Assembly (NCBI GenBank): GCA_965213545.1
Contig: CBDBZL010000002.1
Location: 1,302,001 to 1,366,000 of the forward strand
DNA: 64,000 nt
Reading direction: 5' to 3'
From: CBDBZL01 sp965213545
Lineage (GTDB): Bacteria > Pseudomonadota > Alphaproteobacteria > Sphingomonadales > Sphingomonadaceae
A program made the position numbers and the translations under genes. Numbering within the stretch: position 1 is the first letter of the stretch; each line of letters begins with the position of its first letter. Shown here piece after piece: positions 8,137 to 18,061 of the stretch. Under the pieces are notes generated by a model, which was not told the origin of the DNA, ran no database searches, and saw only the letters and a program-made list of their open reading frames with translations.

Positions 8137-9165
8137 GTGAAACCGTCCAGCAGGAACCGAACCGATCGGGACCGTCGGCCGACCTCCTATGATGTCGCAC
8201 GGCTTGCGGGCGTGTCGCAGTCGGCCGTGTCGCGCTGCTTTCGCCCGGGAAACAGCATCTCGGAAGAAAAGCGCAAGGCAATCCTGAAGGCTGCGACCAA
8301 GCTTGGGTATGAACCCAACGCCTTTGCCTCGATCCTGATAACGAAGCGCTCGAACCTGGTGGCGGTGCTGATCTCGAACCTCACCAACCTGTACTATCCG
8401 CAGGTTCTGGCGGAACTGACCCAGCGGCTCGATACCCAGGGCATTCGCGTCCTGTTGTTCGCGCTTCAGAACGAGAGCGATGTCAGCAAGGTTCTCCCGC
8501 AAATCTGGCGCTACCGGGTGGATGGCGCGATTGCAGCGGCACATCTTACCTCGCAGCATCTGGCGCAATTCGCGCGTCACCGGGTGCCCGTGGTCTTGTA
8601 TAATCGCTCGGCTGACGGCGATCCGGTGCCAGGCGTCTTTTGCGATTCAATCGGCGGGGAGCGGGTGCTTGTCGACCGTCTGGTCAGCGCCGGGCACCGC
8701 AATTTCGCCGTCCTGTCGGGACCACCCGACAGCTATGTCAGCAATCAGCGGGTTAAAGGTGCTCTTGCCCGCCTCGCGCATCATGGCTTGAGCGCGACCG
8801 TCTTTCCCGGACGCTTCGATCATGAAAGCGGTGCCGACGGCTTGCGCGATGCGCTTGCGCTCTCCCCTCGTCCAGACGCTTTGATCTGCGCCAATGACCT
8901 GATGGCAATCGGCGCAATGGATGCGGCGCGGAACGAGTTCGACCTCATCGTGCCGGATGAGCTTTCCATCGTGGGTTTCGACGGAGTCGGACCTGCCGCC
9001 TGGCCCAGCTATCGCCTCACGACAATTCGGCAGCCGGTGCGACGAATGGCGCAGGCTACGGTGACGATGCTGCTCGAGCGGATGGAAAATCCCGACCTGC
9101 CCCCAGAAATCCGCAGCTTCACCGGCGCGTTTATCGAAGGCAATTCAGCGCGGCTCGATGACTAA
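8137..9165 (+). CDS. LacI-family transcriptional regulator
   Basis: A 342-residue repressor-type protein. An N-terminal LacI helix-turn-helix (TSYDVARLAGVSQSAVSRCF, about residues 15-35) with a hinge is followed by a periplasmic-binding-protein-like effector domain (LVAVLISNLTNLYYP, then DALICANDLMAIGAMDAAR and LSIVGFDGVG). The start is a GTG at 8137. Being last in the HisD-SDR direction and alone of its class here, it probably controls the 0-8 kb catabolic cluster and responds to a small ligand from that pathway. Confidence 0.9.
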   Translation: MKPSSRNRTDRDRRPTSYDVARLAGVSQSAVSRCFRPGNSISEEKRKAILKAATKLGYEPNAFASILITKRSNLVAVLISNLTNLYYPQVLAELTQRLDTQGIRVLLFALQNESDVSKVLPQIWRYRVDGAIAAAHLTSQHLAQFARHRVPVVLYNRSADGDPVPGVFCDSIGGERVLVDRLVSAGHRNFAVLSGPPDSYVSNQRVKGALARLAHHGLSATVFPGRFDHESGADGLRDALALSPRPDALICANDLMAIGAMDAARNEFDLIVPDELSIVGFDGVGPAAWPSYRLTTIRQPVRRMAQATVTMLLERMENPDLPPEIRSFTGAFIEGNSARLDD

Positions 9166-9304
9166 CGCCGGGATGGTTCGTAACTTGCAGGGGGTGAAGT
9201 CGGCGACCCAAAAGCTATCGGCGTAGATGCACGACGCAGGGGCTGGCGCACATCATCCGTCCCCCACGTCAGACGAGGGCGACGCTACCCTACGATCAGC
9301 GAAA

Positions 9305-10846
9305 TCAGTCCCGCAAGCGAACAGCGACCGAGGCGGGGGGGGCGTTGCGGTTGCGAAGCCGCAGCAGGATTGCCTCGCGGTTCTCGGCACGGGCCGTGCG
9401 GATTTGCCCATCGAGATCATCGATCGTCGCCACTGGCCTTCCGTTGGCCTCCAGCACGATCACCCCGCGCCCGATCCGCTTGGAGGCAGCATCGGAACTG
9501 GGATCGACCGCGGTCACCGCCAGTCCGCTGGTATCGCCCGAGACGCCGAGCTGGGCGGCGATGCGCGGTGTGAGCGGAATCAACCGAAGCCCCAGAGCCT
9601 GTTCCGCCAGACCACCTTCGCCCTGACCGGGTGTCATGTCGGGCGCTTCCTGGTCGGGGTTAAACATCTGCGCCGCCATTTCCTCCTCGCTCGGACGGCG
9701 ACCGACCGTCACCTCGACCGTGCGCTGCCGACCGTCACGAATGATGCGGATCGGAACCTGCGTCCCGGGACGGATATTGGCGACCAGATAGGACAGCGTC
9801 TGGTCGGGTGTGACCGCCTCGCCATTCACCTCGACCACCACGTCGCCGGCGCGCAAGCCCGCACGCTCGGCAGGCTCGCCCGGCTGGACCGACTGGATGA
9901 ATTCCCCGCGCCGCTCGTCCAGCCCCAGCGCATCGGCGAAGTCCTCGGTCACCGGCTGGATCTGCACGCCCAGGTAACCGCGCACGATCTCTTCACCGGC
10001 GATCAGCGAACTGACGATGGGCGCGGCATCCTCGGCGGGGATGGCGAAACCGATCCCCACGCTGCCGCCCGATGGCGAGAAGATCGCATTGTTGATGCCG
10101 ATCACATTGCCCTGCATGTCGAACAGCGGACCACCCGAATTGCCGCGGTTGATGCTGGCATCGGTCTGGATATAGCGATCATAGGCGCCGCCCATTCCGG
10201 TGTTGCGCAACACGGCCGAGACGATACCGCTGGTCACCGTGCCACCGAGGCCGAACGGGTTGCCGATGGCGATCACCCAATCACCCACCCGCGCCTGACT
10301 CGAATCACCGAAGCGAACGAACGGGAATGGTTCACCGCGAACGATCTTGAGCACCGCCAGGTCGCTTTGCGGGTCGCTTCCCACCAGTTCGGCGCGATAT
10401 TCGGTGCCCTCCATCATGGTAACGGTCACCTCTTCCAGCCGCGCGCGCTGGTTGGGAGGAGACACGACATGATTATTGGTAACGACGTAACCATCGGGCG
10501 ACACGATGAAGCCCGATCCCAGAGACTGCGCCTCGCGGGTCGTCGGCTGACCGTTGCGGCCGAACAGATCGGCGAAAGGTGTCCCCTGGAACGGATTGTT
10601 CTCCACGGTGATCGACTGGCGGGTGGAGATGTTGACCACTGCCGGCTGAAGAATTTCGGTCAAGTCGGCGAAGCTTGCCGGAGCCCCATCGCGCGGAACC
10701 GCATTCTGGATCCGCAGATCCTCGTTCTGCGCCACCTGCGCTCCGGCGGGAAAACCGGTCGCCACGGTGAGCGCGGCACCACCGGCCAGCAATGCAGCAG
10801 TGATCCCGTATGAAATCCGCACCGTTTCTTGTCCTCTTCTAATCAT
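9305..10846 (-). CDS. degP: Do-family periplasmic serine protease (DegP/DegQ-like)
   Basis: A 513-residue HtrA protease. A signal peptide covers about the first 37 residues, ending near GAQV. The trypsin-like domain has His126 (VTNNHVV), Asp162 (SDLAVLK) and Ser237 (RGNSGGPLF). Two PDZ domains follow, from about residue 265 and from about 390. It degrades or refolds damaged envelope proteins in the periplasm. It lies downstream of hflK-hflC on the same strand with a 120-bp gap, a common alphaproteobacterial arrangement. Confidence 0.95.
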   Translation of the reverse strand: MIRRGQETVRISYGITAALLAGGAALTVATGFPAGAQVAQNEDLRIQNAVPRDGAPASFADLTEILQPAVVNISTRQSITVENNPFQGTPFADLFGRNGQPTTREAQSLGSGFIVSPDGYVVTNNHVVSPPNQRARLEEVTVTMMEGTEYRAELVGSDPQSDLAVLKIVRGEPFPFVRFGDSSQARVGDWVIAIGNPFGLGGTVTSGIVSAVLRNTGMGGAYDRYIQTDASINRGNSGGPLFDMQGNVIGINNAIFSPSGGSVGIGFAIPAEDAAPIVSSLIAGEEIVRGYLGVQIQPVTEDFADALGLDERRGEFIQSVQPGEPAERAGLRAGDVVVEVNGEAVTPDQTLSYLVANIRPGTQVPIRIIRDGRQRTVEVTVGRRPSEEEMAAQMFNPDQEAPDMTPGQGEGGLAEQALGLRLIPLTPRIAAQLGVSGDTSGLAVTAVDPSSDAASKRIGRGVIVLEANGRPVATIDDLDGQIRTARAENREAILLRLRNRNAPPASVAVRLRD

Positions 10847-10966
10847 CGTACAGCCACCACCGCAGAGCCAGCTACCGCAGTAACATTTCTCACTAAATAG
10901 ACAGCCCCTGAACCCGTTTTGAACGCCTCGACTTGCGATCCAACCGCCCTGACCAGCTAGCTCGCG

Positions 10967-11815
10967 TCAGTTCGAACCACCGCGAAACTGCCGCAGATAT
11001 TCGTTGTCCGGCGAAAGAATAATCGCGCTCTCCCCGCCGCCCGCCTGGAACGTGCGGCGATAGCTCTCCATCGCCCGGTAGAAGTCGTAGAACGAAGGGT
11101 CCTTGCCATATGCATCGGCGTAGATCTGGGCTGCGTCAGCCTCGGCCTCGGCGCGGATGATCTGGGCATCACGCCGCCCGCCCGCACGGATCGTCTCTGC
11201 TTCTTCCTGCCGGTCGGACTGCATCCGGGTGAATGCCGCCTGCAACGGGGTTCCCTGCGGCAGGTCGGCGCGCTTGATCCTGACGTCGAGCACCTGCGCG
11301 CCATATTGCCGCGCCTGCCGGTCGAGCGCGTCACGAATATTGCTCATCGCGTTGCCGCGTTCGGGCGTCAGCAGGCTGGCAAAGGTCCGCCGGCCGAGCT
11401 CCTGACGCAGCACCGAGGTGAGGATCGGCTCGAGCTGATTGCGCAGCTGATCCTCGCTGCCCGCCGCTTCGACGAACAGCACCGGATCGAAGATACGGAA
11501 GCGCGCATAGGCGTTGACCTCGAGCCGCTGCTGGTCGTTCGACAACACCGTCTCGCCTTCCATGTCGAGATCGAGGATGCGGCGATCGACCATCTGCACG
11601 CGTTCCAGAATGGGGATGCGTGGAATAAGCCCGGCACCTGTCTGCCCGTAGGGCTCGGCCGGGTCATACTGATTGGCCACCCGGTTGGGCTCGCCGGTAC
11701 GGATGATCACCGCCTGGTGCGTCTCGGGCACAATGACGAAACTCGAGATGGCGGCGATCAAAAGCGCAACCGCAGCGATGATCGGCAGCTTGTGCCGGTT
11801 CCACACGTCTTCCAT
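10967..11815 (-). CDS. hflC: Protease modulator HflC
   Basis: A 282-residue SPFH/prohibitin-family protein. One N-terminal membrane segment (about residues 10-28) is followed by the SPFH domain with the QAVIIRTGEP strand and the DIR-K-R-L pattern, then a coiled-coil tail rich in Ala, Glu and Arg. With HflK it forms the cage that regulates FtsH. It abuts hflK (1-nt overlap), so they are cotranslated. Confidence 0.95.
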   Translation of the reverse strand: MEDVWNRHKLPIIAAVALLIAAISSFVIVPETHQAVIIRTGEPNRVANQYDPAEPYGQTGAGLIPRIPILERVQMVDRRILDLDMEGETVLSNDQQRLEVNAYARFRIFDPVLFVEAAGSEDQLRNQLEPILTSVLRQELGRRTFASLLTPERGNAMSNIRDALDRQARQYGAQVLDVRIKRADLPQGTPLQAAFTRMQSDRQEEAETIRAGGRRDAQIIRAEAEADAAQIYADAYGKDPSFYDFYRAMESYRRTFQAGGGESAIILSPDNEYLRQFRGGSN

Positions 11816-13008
11816 CAGCGAGCTCCGTTCGGGTTCGGCGCGGGCGTGGGCTGCGCCTGGTTCTGTCGCTGCCGTCGTTGCACCTCGGGAAGCGGCAGGT
11901 AGGGTGTCACGCCCTCGGCCTCGATGATCGTCTTGTCGGTATCGGCCAGCACGCTTTCCATGGTCTCATAGTAAAGCCGCCGCCTGGTCACCTCGGGAGC
12001 AAGAATATACTGCGCGTAGATCTCGTTGAACTCGGCGGCCGAACCTTGCGCTTGAGCCAGCAATTGCTGCTCGTAACGACGGGCTTCGTTCAGATTGCGC
12101 TCGGCATCCTGGCGCGCGGCCAGCACGTCGTTGAACGCCTCGATCACCTGCTGCGGCGCCTCGGTCCGGGCGATCTCGACGCCCTGCACCGCAATCCCGG
12201 CATTATATGCATCGAGAATGTCCTGCATCCGCGTGCGAACGCGTGTCTCGACCTGTTGCCGGCCCGCGCCCGAAAGCACGGTATCAAGATCGGTTTCGGC
12301 AACCGCAGCGCGCATTGCCGCCTCGGCCACCTCGCGAAGGGTCTCTTCGGGCTCGGCCAGGGCGAACCGGAACTGGACCAGATCCTTGATGTTCCAGCGT
12401 ACCAAATAGGACAGATCGACCAGGTTCTGGTCGCCGGTCAGAATCAGGTTCTCGCCCGAGTCGCCGATTGTCTCACGCCGGATGACGCTAACATTCTCAA
12501 TGTCCACCGCCTGGATAGGCCATGGGAAAGTAAGGTTCAGACCCGGATTGAGCGTGTTCGAATATTGCCCGCCCATCCAGGTCACGACGCCCTGCTCACG
12601 CGGGGCAACCTGATGCACGCTGGATACGAACAGCCAGATCGCAGCGATCGCGCCGATCGCCAGCGGAAACCAGCTCTTGCCGCCCGGGCGCTGCGGCATC
12701 CGGAAGCGTGGCCCGCCCGGCCCGCCGCCGACCCGCCTCGGACCCTCGGGTCCGCGGTTCTTGAAGATATCCTCGATGCTGGCCGTGCGACGAGGCTTGT
12801 CCGAACCTCCTCCGCCCCCCGGCAGCCAGGGATTGCGCGGACCGGGACGGCCCGGCGGTGGATCGCCCGGCTTCTCGCCCTTGGGCGGCCCGTCTCCCGA
12901 TCCACCGCCCGGCTCTGCATCGGAGCCGCCCGAAGGCCTGCCCCAGGGATTGCGCTTGCCGGCCATTGCCAGCACCCATTTGCCGAAACTTCCGCCCGTC
13001 CTGTCCAT
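11815..13008 (-). CDS. hflK: FtsH protease activity modulator HflK
   Basis: The protein has a Gly/Pro-rich cytoplasmic N-terminus with NPWG, a single membrane segment (LAIGAIAAIWLFVSSVH), an SPFH domain (REQGVVTWMGG) and a coiled-coil end. It partners HflC. The frame is open far upstream to 13959, but that part is antisense to mrp. Starts at 13008 (MDRTGG) or 12966 (MAGKRNPWG) are both possible; neither has a clear ribosome-binding site. Divergent from mrp across about 110 bp. Confidence 0.92.
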   Translation of the reverse strand: MDRTGGSFGKWVLAMAGKRNPWGRPSGGSDAEPGGGSGDGPPKGEKPGDPPPGRPGPRNPWLPGGGGGSDKPRRTASIEDIFKNRGPEGPRRVGGGPGGPRFRMPQRPGGKSWFPLAIGAIAAIWLFVSSVHQVAPREQGVVTWMGGQYSNTLNPGLNLTFPWPIQAVDIENVSVIRRETIGDSGENLILTGDQNLVDLSYLVRWNIKDLVQFRFALAEPEETLREVAEAAMRAAVAETDLDTVLSGAGRQQVETRVRTRMQDILDAYNAGIAVQGVEIARTEAPQQVIEAFNDVLAARQDAERNLNEARRYEQQLLAQAQGSAAEFNEIYAQYILAPEVTRRRLYYETMESVLADTDKTIIEAEGVTPYLPLPEVQRRQRQNQAQPTPAPNPNGAR

Positions 13009-13119
13009 AGTGATGTTATAGGCGCGACTTCGCCAAAAAACAGGGGCCTTTGGGACAAGGGTGGCAGGCGCCACTTTTTCGCTGCAACCCTCGGGCACCT
13101 TGGGTAAGAGCCGGACGAC

Positions 13120-14247
13120 ATGACGATCGATCCCGCCATTACCCGGGCGACCCCCGCGCATCTTCGCTCCACGATCCGATCGGCAACGCTGACCGGCGGC
13201 ATCGCAACCATTATTGCCGATGGGGGCGGGCTTGGCGATACGACTGCACAAGAGCTGAAAACAGCGTTGGTCGATGCGCTCGCGGGCGTGGACGGGATCG
13301 ACCAGGTGCGGGTGGCGCTGATGGCGGATCGCACGGCCGGCTCGGGTTCGGCGCGCGGTTTGGATGGCGGCGGATCGGCAAGTCACAGGGCTAGCCTCGG
13401 TCGCCGGAATGGGGACATGAGCGCGCCGGTGATCATCGCAATCGGTTCGGGCAAGGGCGGGGTCGGCAAATCGACACTGACCGCCAATCTCGCAGTGGCA
13501 CTGGCGCAGCAGGGCCGGCGGGTGGGTGTGATCGATGCCGATATATACGGCCCCAGCCAGGTCATGCTGCTCGACCCGCAGGGCATACGCCCCGAGGCGC
13601 GCGATGGTCGCCTGGTGCCGGTGCACACCGCGCATGGCGTGGCCCTGCTGTCGATGGCGCAACTGATCGAACCCGACAAGGCGATCGCCTGGCGCGGACC
13701 GATGATCGGCAAGGCACTCGCGCAACTCGTCGAGGCGCACTGGGACGACGCCGACCTCCTCCTGGTCGACCTCCCGCCCGGCACCGGCGATGTCCAGATC
13801 ACTCTGATGCAGCGCTTCCGCCCGGCCGGCGCGGTCATCGTCACTACCCCGCAAGACCTTGCTCTCATCGATGCGACCCGCGCACTCGACTTGTTCCGCC
13901 AGGCGCAAATCCCGGTTATCGGCCTGGTGGAGAACATGGCCGGCTACGCCTGTCCCCATTGTGGCGAAACAAGCGACCCGTTCGGCGCCGGAGCGCGCTA
14001 TGGCGGAGCACAGGCGGCAGCGGACAAGCTGGGGGAGCGCTTCCTGGGCCGCGTGCCGCTCGCCCCCGCGATCCGCGGTGCCAGCGATGCAGGCACACCT
14101 GCCGCGGCGGCGGGGGGCGCCGAGGCCGAGGTCTTCGCCGATATCGCGCAGGAGCTGGACCGCTGGCTTGAGCGGAATGCTGAGAGGGGCGCTCTTTCGA
14201 ATGAACCTGGCGATGATGGCGGGGTGCGGGCGGGCAAAGCGGGTTGA
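13120..14247 (+). CDS. mrp: Mrp/ApbC family Fe-S cluster carrier ATPase
   Basis: A 375-residue P-loop ATPase with the deviant Walker A GSGKGGVGKS at about residues 109-118, a DADIYGPSQ segment, the LLVDLPPGTGD switch and a CPHC motif near residue 280 for Fe-S binding. The N-terminal ~70 residues are a reduced MIP18/DUF59-like domain without obvious Cys. The family transfers [4Fe-4S] clusters to apo-proteins. Confidence 0.92.
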   Translation: MTIDPAITRATPAHLRSTIRSATLTGGIATIIADGGGLGDTTAQELKTALVDALAGVDGIDQVRVALMADRTAGSGSARGLDGGGSASHRASLGRRNGDMSAPVIIAIGSGKGGVGKSTLTANLAVALAQQGRRVGVIDADIYGPSQVMLLDPQGIRPEARDGRLVPVHTAHGVALLSMAQLIEPDKAIAWRGPMIGKALAQLVEAHWDDADLLLVDLPPGTGDVQITLMQRFRPAGAVIVTTPQDLALIDATRALDLFRQAQIPVIGLVENMAGYACPHCGETSDPFGAGARYGGAQAAADKLGERFLGRVPLAPAIRGASDAGTPAAAAGGAEAEVFADIAQELDRWLERNAERGALSNEPGDDGGVRAGKAG

Positions 14248-14360
14248 TTGGACGTTCGTACCTAGCAGGGCTGGTGTCAGCCGTCATCGCTCATGCCCCC
14301 AGGTGAGCGTGCTGGTCTTATGATCACCGGGCAGTGCCGCCAGCCTCGGCCCTCCTGCCG

Positions 14361-16946
14361 ATGGCGTTAAGCCGCCGCGCGGTAATCGGCGGGGCGGCAG
14401 CGGGCGGCGGGCTGCTCGTCGCCTTCGCCCTGTTGCCGCGCCGCTACCAGGCATCGCTCGCGGCCGGCACGGGTGAAGCGCCGTTCAACTCCTGGCTCAG
14501 GATCGGTGTCGACGCGGTGGTCACCGTGGCGATCCCGCAGCTCGAGATGGGACAGGGGGTGAGCACGCTGCTGGCCCAGATCGTCGCCAGTGAACTGGGC
14601 GCCGATTGGCGTCAGGTTGCGGTCGAGCCCGTGCCTCCGGGGGGCGCTTACGCCAACCTGCCGCTTGCCGCGCACTGGGCGCAGTTATGGCGGCCGACGG
14701 ATCTGCTCGTGGGGCTGACCGATGCTGCGGACGATCTCCTGCTCAGGCGATGGGCGGGATCACAGGCCTTCACCGTCACCGCCGAGGGCACGGCGCTGCC
14801 CGCCTATGAAGCCGCCTGCCGCCACGCCGCAGCCAGCGCGCGGGCGATGCTGGCGATGGCGGCGGCGCAAAGTTGGGACACCCAATGGCAGGTGCTGGAG
14901 GCCCAAGATGGTTTCATCATCCATCCCGATCGCCCGAATAGGCGGCTCGATTTCGGCTCGCTGGCGCTGGAAGCCGCTGCGTTCGATCCGCCCGATCCGC
15001 CGCCGTTGCGGCCCGATGCTGGGTTCCGGCTGGATCCGGTTTCACAGTTCGACCTGGATCCTCACCTCGATCGCTGGAATGAGCCGGACCCTCTCCCTGC
15101 GCTTGCCGCCGGTCGCGAGGCGGAAGCTGATGCCGATGCCGGTTCCAATGCTGATCGCACCGCCGATCCCGATAGCCCGGACACAGCCGACGTCAACGAA
15201 CCCATTGCGAATCGCGCCGCATCCGAACCTCCAGACGGCACCGAACCGGCATCACCCAACAATCCGCTACCCTCTATTTTACGGCGTCCCAGCAACGCCG
15301 TCCGCCCGGATCGAACCGCGTTTCCCCGCCTCGACCTGCCGGCCAAGGTGGATGGGTCCGCGGTGTTCGCGGGCGACGTGCGCCTGCCGGGGATGCTTTA
15401 TGCGGCGATCCGTCACGGACCCAAGGGGCAGGCCGAGCTCACCCACCTCGATCCTGATGCCGCTGCGACGCAGCGCGGACTGGTCGGCATTGTGCGGGCA
15501 AAGCGCTTCGTTGCCGCGCTGGGTGAGGCCTGGTGGGCCGCCGACCAGGCGCTCGAGCGGTTGGCGCCGCGGTTTTCGGTCGGCAATGTCGTCGAGCATG
15601 CGGGGATCGACGCGGCGCTCGAGCGGGGCATTGCCTTCGGTTCGCAGCAGCGCATCCTCGAACGCGGCGGCGGGGTCGATCCGGAACACAGCATGTCTTT
15701 CGTGCGCCGCTACGATGCCCTGCCCGCGCTGCATGCCCCGCTCGAGACGGCCACCGCCACCGCCCGGTTCGACGATGGCCGGCTCGAATTGTGGATCGCG
15801 GTCCAGGCACCCGAACAAGCTCGCCGGGCGGCGGCCGCGGCGCTCGGGCTGTCGGCGGCCGATGTCGTGCTTTATCCGATGCAGGCGGGGGGCAGCTTCG
15901 ATGCGCGGCTGCAGCACGATCACGCAATCGAGGTGGCGATCATAGCGCGCGAGGCGGCGCAAAAGCACGGCCGGCCGGTCCAGCTTGTCTGGTCGCGGTG
16001 GCAGGAGTTACTGGCCTCGCACCCGCGAATGCCGGTCGCTGCGGTGCTGGGCGCCAGTTCCGCTCCTGACGGACGGATCGCAGCCTTTCGCGCACGCGTC
16101 GCCTGTCCACCAACCATGCGCGAGTTCGGCGAGCGGCTGTTTTCCAACGCCACTTCCTGGACAGCGATCGAGGCGACGCATGATCAGTCCGATCCACTGA
16201 CCATCGACGCCTTCGCCCCACCCTACATGATCGAGCGGCTGGCAGTGGACCATGTCCCTGTCCGCCTTACCCTGCCGACTGCCCGGATGCGTGGCGGCGG
16301 CCATGGTCTTGCCTGCTTCATGACCGAAAGCTTCATCGACGAACTGGCGCAGGAAGGCGGGTTCGAGCCTGCATCCTTTCGCATCGCCATGCTCGGCGGC
16401 GACACGCGTCTGGTTGCCTGCCTTCAACAGGTGGCGCGGCTGGCTTCCTGGGATGGGGGCGCGCGTGGCAGCGGTCAGGGGCTCGCCTGCGCCGCCATGC
16501 CGGCCATCGGAACCGTCGAGGATGAGATACACGACCAGACCGGCCGCAGCGGCGCGCGCATCGCGGTAATCGCCGAGGTCGCGGCGGGGGAGCGCGGCCC
16601 GGTCATCCGCCGGTTGTTCGCCACCGCCGATATCGGCAGCATCATCAACCGCGACATCGCCCGTCAGCAGATCGAAGGCGGACTGATCTACGGGCTGGGC
16701 CTCGCGCTGGGCAGCGCCACGCGCTACGAGGCGGGTCTGCCGGGCGCGCGCCGTCTCGCCGATCTTGACCTGCCAACGCTCGCCGACTGTCCCGAAGTGG
16801 TGGTCTCGTTCATCGAGGGCGAAGGTCGCTCATACGATCCCGGCGAGATCGGCATGGTGGCGGTGGCGCCTGCCCTGGCGAATGCGCTTCATGCCCTAAC
16901 GGGCCGTCGCTTCCGTCGCCTGCCGCTGCTAGGCGCCGCGCGGTGA
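14361..16946 (+). CDS. Xanthine dehydrogenase-family molybdopterin-binding subunit (IorB-like), orphan
   Basis: About 861 residues. A Tat-like signal (SRRAVIGG) is followed by the split molybdopterin-binding domains of the aldehyde oxidase/isoquinoline oxidoreductase beta-subunit family: QLEMGQGVSTLL, AGGSFDARLQHDH, RMRGGGHGLACF and the C-terminal DPGEIGMVAVAPALANAL. An acidic, Asp/Ala/Pro-rich linker of roughly 90 residues (about residues 240-330) is unusual. The partner 2Fe-2S subunit and cytochrome are not adjacent, so it may pair with a subunit elsewhere. A GTG at 14334 would add nine residues; the ATG at 14361 places the twin-Arg motif correctly. The stop overlaps hemH. Confidence 0.85.
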   Translation: MALSRRAVIGGAAAGGGLLVAFALLPRRYQASLAAGTGEAPFNSWLRIGVDAVVTVAIPQLEMGQGVSTLLAQIVASELGADWRQVAVEPVPPGGAYANLPLAAHWAQLWRPTDLLVGLTDAADDLLLRRWAGSQAFTVTAEGTALPAYEAACRHAAASARAMLAMAAAQSWDTQWQVLEAQDGFIIHPDRPNRRLDFGSLALEAAAFDPPDPPPLRPDAGFRLDPVSQFDLDPHLDRWNEPDPLPALAAGREAEADADAGSNADRTADPDSPDTADVNEPIANRAASEPPDGTEPASPNNPLPSILRRPSNAVRPDRTAFPRLDLPAKVDGSAVFAGDVRLPGMLYAAIRHGPKGQAELTHLDPDAAATQRGLVGIVRAKRFVAALGEAWWAADQALERLAPRFSVGNVVEHAGIDAALERGIAFGSQQRILERGGGVDPEHSMSFVRRYDALPALHAPLETATATARFDDGRLELWIAVQAPEQARRAAAAALGLSAADVVLYPMQAGGSFDARLQHDHAIEVAIIAREAAQKHGRPVQLVWSRWQELLASHPRMPVAAVLGASSAPDGRIAAFRARVACPPTMREFGERLFSNATSWTAIEATHDQSDPLTIDAFAPPYMIERLAVDHVPVRLTLPTARMRGGGHGLACFMTESFIDELAQEGGFEPASFRIAMLGGDTRLVACLQQVARLASWDGGARGSGQGLACAAMPAIGTVEDEIHDQTGRSGARIAVIAEVAAGERGPVIRRLFATADIGSIINRDIARQQIEGGLIYGLGLALGSATRYEAGLPGARRLADLDLPTLADCPEVVVSFIEGEGRSYDPGEIGMVAVAPALANALHALTGRRFRRLPLLGAAR

Positions 16947-17965
16947 CTTGGCAGAAACAGCTTCTTCCGCCCGACCATCCGCCGGTCAGGAGCGGCGCCA
17001 CCGGTGTCCTGCTGGTCAATCTGGGCACACCCGATGCGCCCACCACCTCGGCGGTGCGGCGCTACCTGGCCGAGTTCCTGTCCGATCGCCGCGTGGTCGA
17101 GATCCCGTCGATCATCTGGCAACCCATCCTGCATCTGCTTATCCTCACCACAAGGCCAAGCAAATCGGCGGCCGCCTATCGCGAGGTCTGGACCGAACGC
17201 GGCTCACCGCTGGCCAATATCACCGCCGACCAGGCCGAGGCACTCCAGGCGCGGCTTGGGGCGGATATCCACGTCGCCTGGTCCATGCGCTACGGCCGTC
17301 CTTCGATACAGGAACAGCTGGCAATGCTGATGGCGGCGGGTTGCGAGCGCATCCTGCTGGCGCCGCTCTATCCGCAATATTCGGGCGCCACCACGGCCAC
17401 GGTGGTCGACAAGGCGAGCGACGCGCTCGGGGCCATGCGCCATCAGCCTTCGCTGCGCGTGCTGCCACCCTATCATGACGATCCGCTGCATATTGCCGCC
17501 TTGGCGCAGGACATCGGCGCTCAGCTCGATGGGCTCGATTTCCTCCCCGAGGTGCTGCTCCTCAGCTTCCACGGAATGCCGCGCCGCACGCTGGACCTGG
17601 GCGATCCCTATCATTGCCAGTGCTGCAAGACCGCGCGGCTGCTGGAAGAGGCTCTCGCGCGCCCGCAGCTGCGCGTGCGGACCAGTTTCCAGTCCCAGTT
17701 CGGCCGTGCCAAGTGGCTCGAACCCGCGACCGATACCGTCATTGAAGAAGAAGCGCGCGCGGGCACCAGGGCGCTCGCGGTTGCCGCACCCGGGTTTGCC
17801 GCGGATTGCCTGGAAACACTGGAGGAACTGGCGATCCGCGGTGCCGAACAGTTCCGCCAAGAGGGCGGCGAGCATTTCGCCGCACTGACCTGCCTCAATG
17901 CCGGCGAGGCGGGAATGGCAATGCTGGAAGCGATGGTCCGCCGCGAGCTTGCGGGCTGGCTCTAA
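16943..17965 (+). CDS. hemH: Ferrochelatase
   Basis: A 340-residue ferrochelatase, inserting Fe2+ into protoporphyrin IX to make haem. Family landmarks are GVLLVNLGTPDAP at the N-terminus, the YPQYSGATTATV strand, the LLLSFHGMPRRTLDLGDPY segment holding the catalytic His, and SQFGRAKWLEP. It starts at a GTG that overlaps the preceding stop, so translation is probably coupled. Confidence 0.96.
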   Translation: MTWQKQLLPPDHPPVRSGATGVLLVNLGTPDAPTTSAVRRYLAEFLSDRRVVEIPSIIWQPILHLLILTTRPSKSAAAYREVWTERGSPLANITADQAEALQARLGADIHVAWSMRYGRPSIQEQLAMLMAAGCERILLAPLYPQYSGATTATVVDKASDALGAMRHQPSLRVLPPYHDDPLHIAALAQDIGAQLDGLDFLPEVLLLSFHGMPRRTLDLGDPYHCQCCKTARLLEEALARPQLRVRTSFQSQFGRAKWLEPATDTVIEEEARAGTRALAVAAPGFAADCLETLEELAIRGAEQFRQEGGEHFAALTCLNAGEAGMAMLEAMVRRELAGWL

Positions 17966-18061
17966 TCGGCATTCGCGGTGGGACCGGGGTCGCTCAGCGC
18001 CCGAACCTTCGACAGCTTTGTCAATTTTGTCGGGATACCGCTCATCCTATAAGCATTCGCC

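Noticed and set aside
9227..10813. 528-codon plus-strand frame opposite degP
   Set aside because: Antisense shadow; the minus strand encodes a complete HtrA protease with its triad.
11878..13107. 409-codon plus-strand frame opposite hflK
   Set aside because: Antisense shadow with Arg/Leu/His-rich composition; HflK is clear on the other strand.
13009..13959. Upstream extension of hflK to 13959
   Set aside because: The added region is antisense to mrp and unlike any HflK N-terminus.
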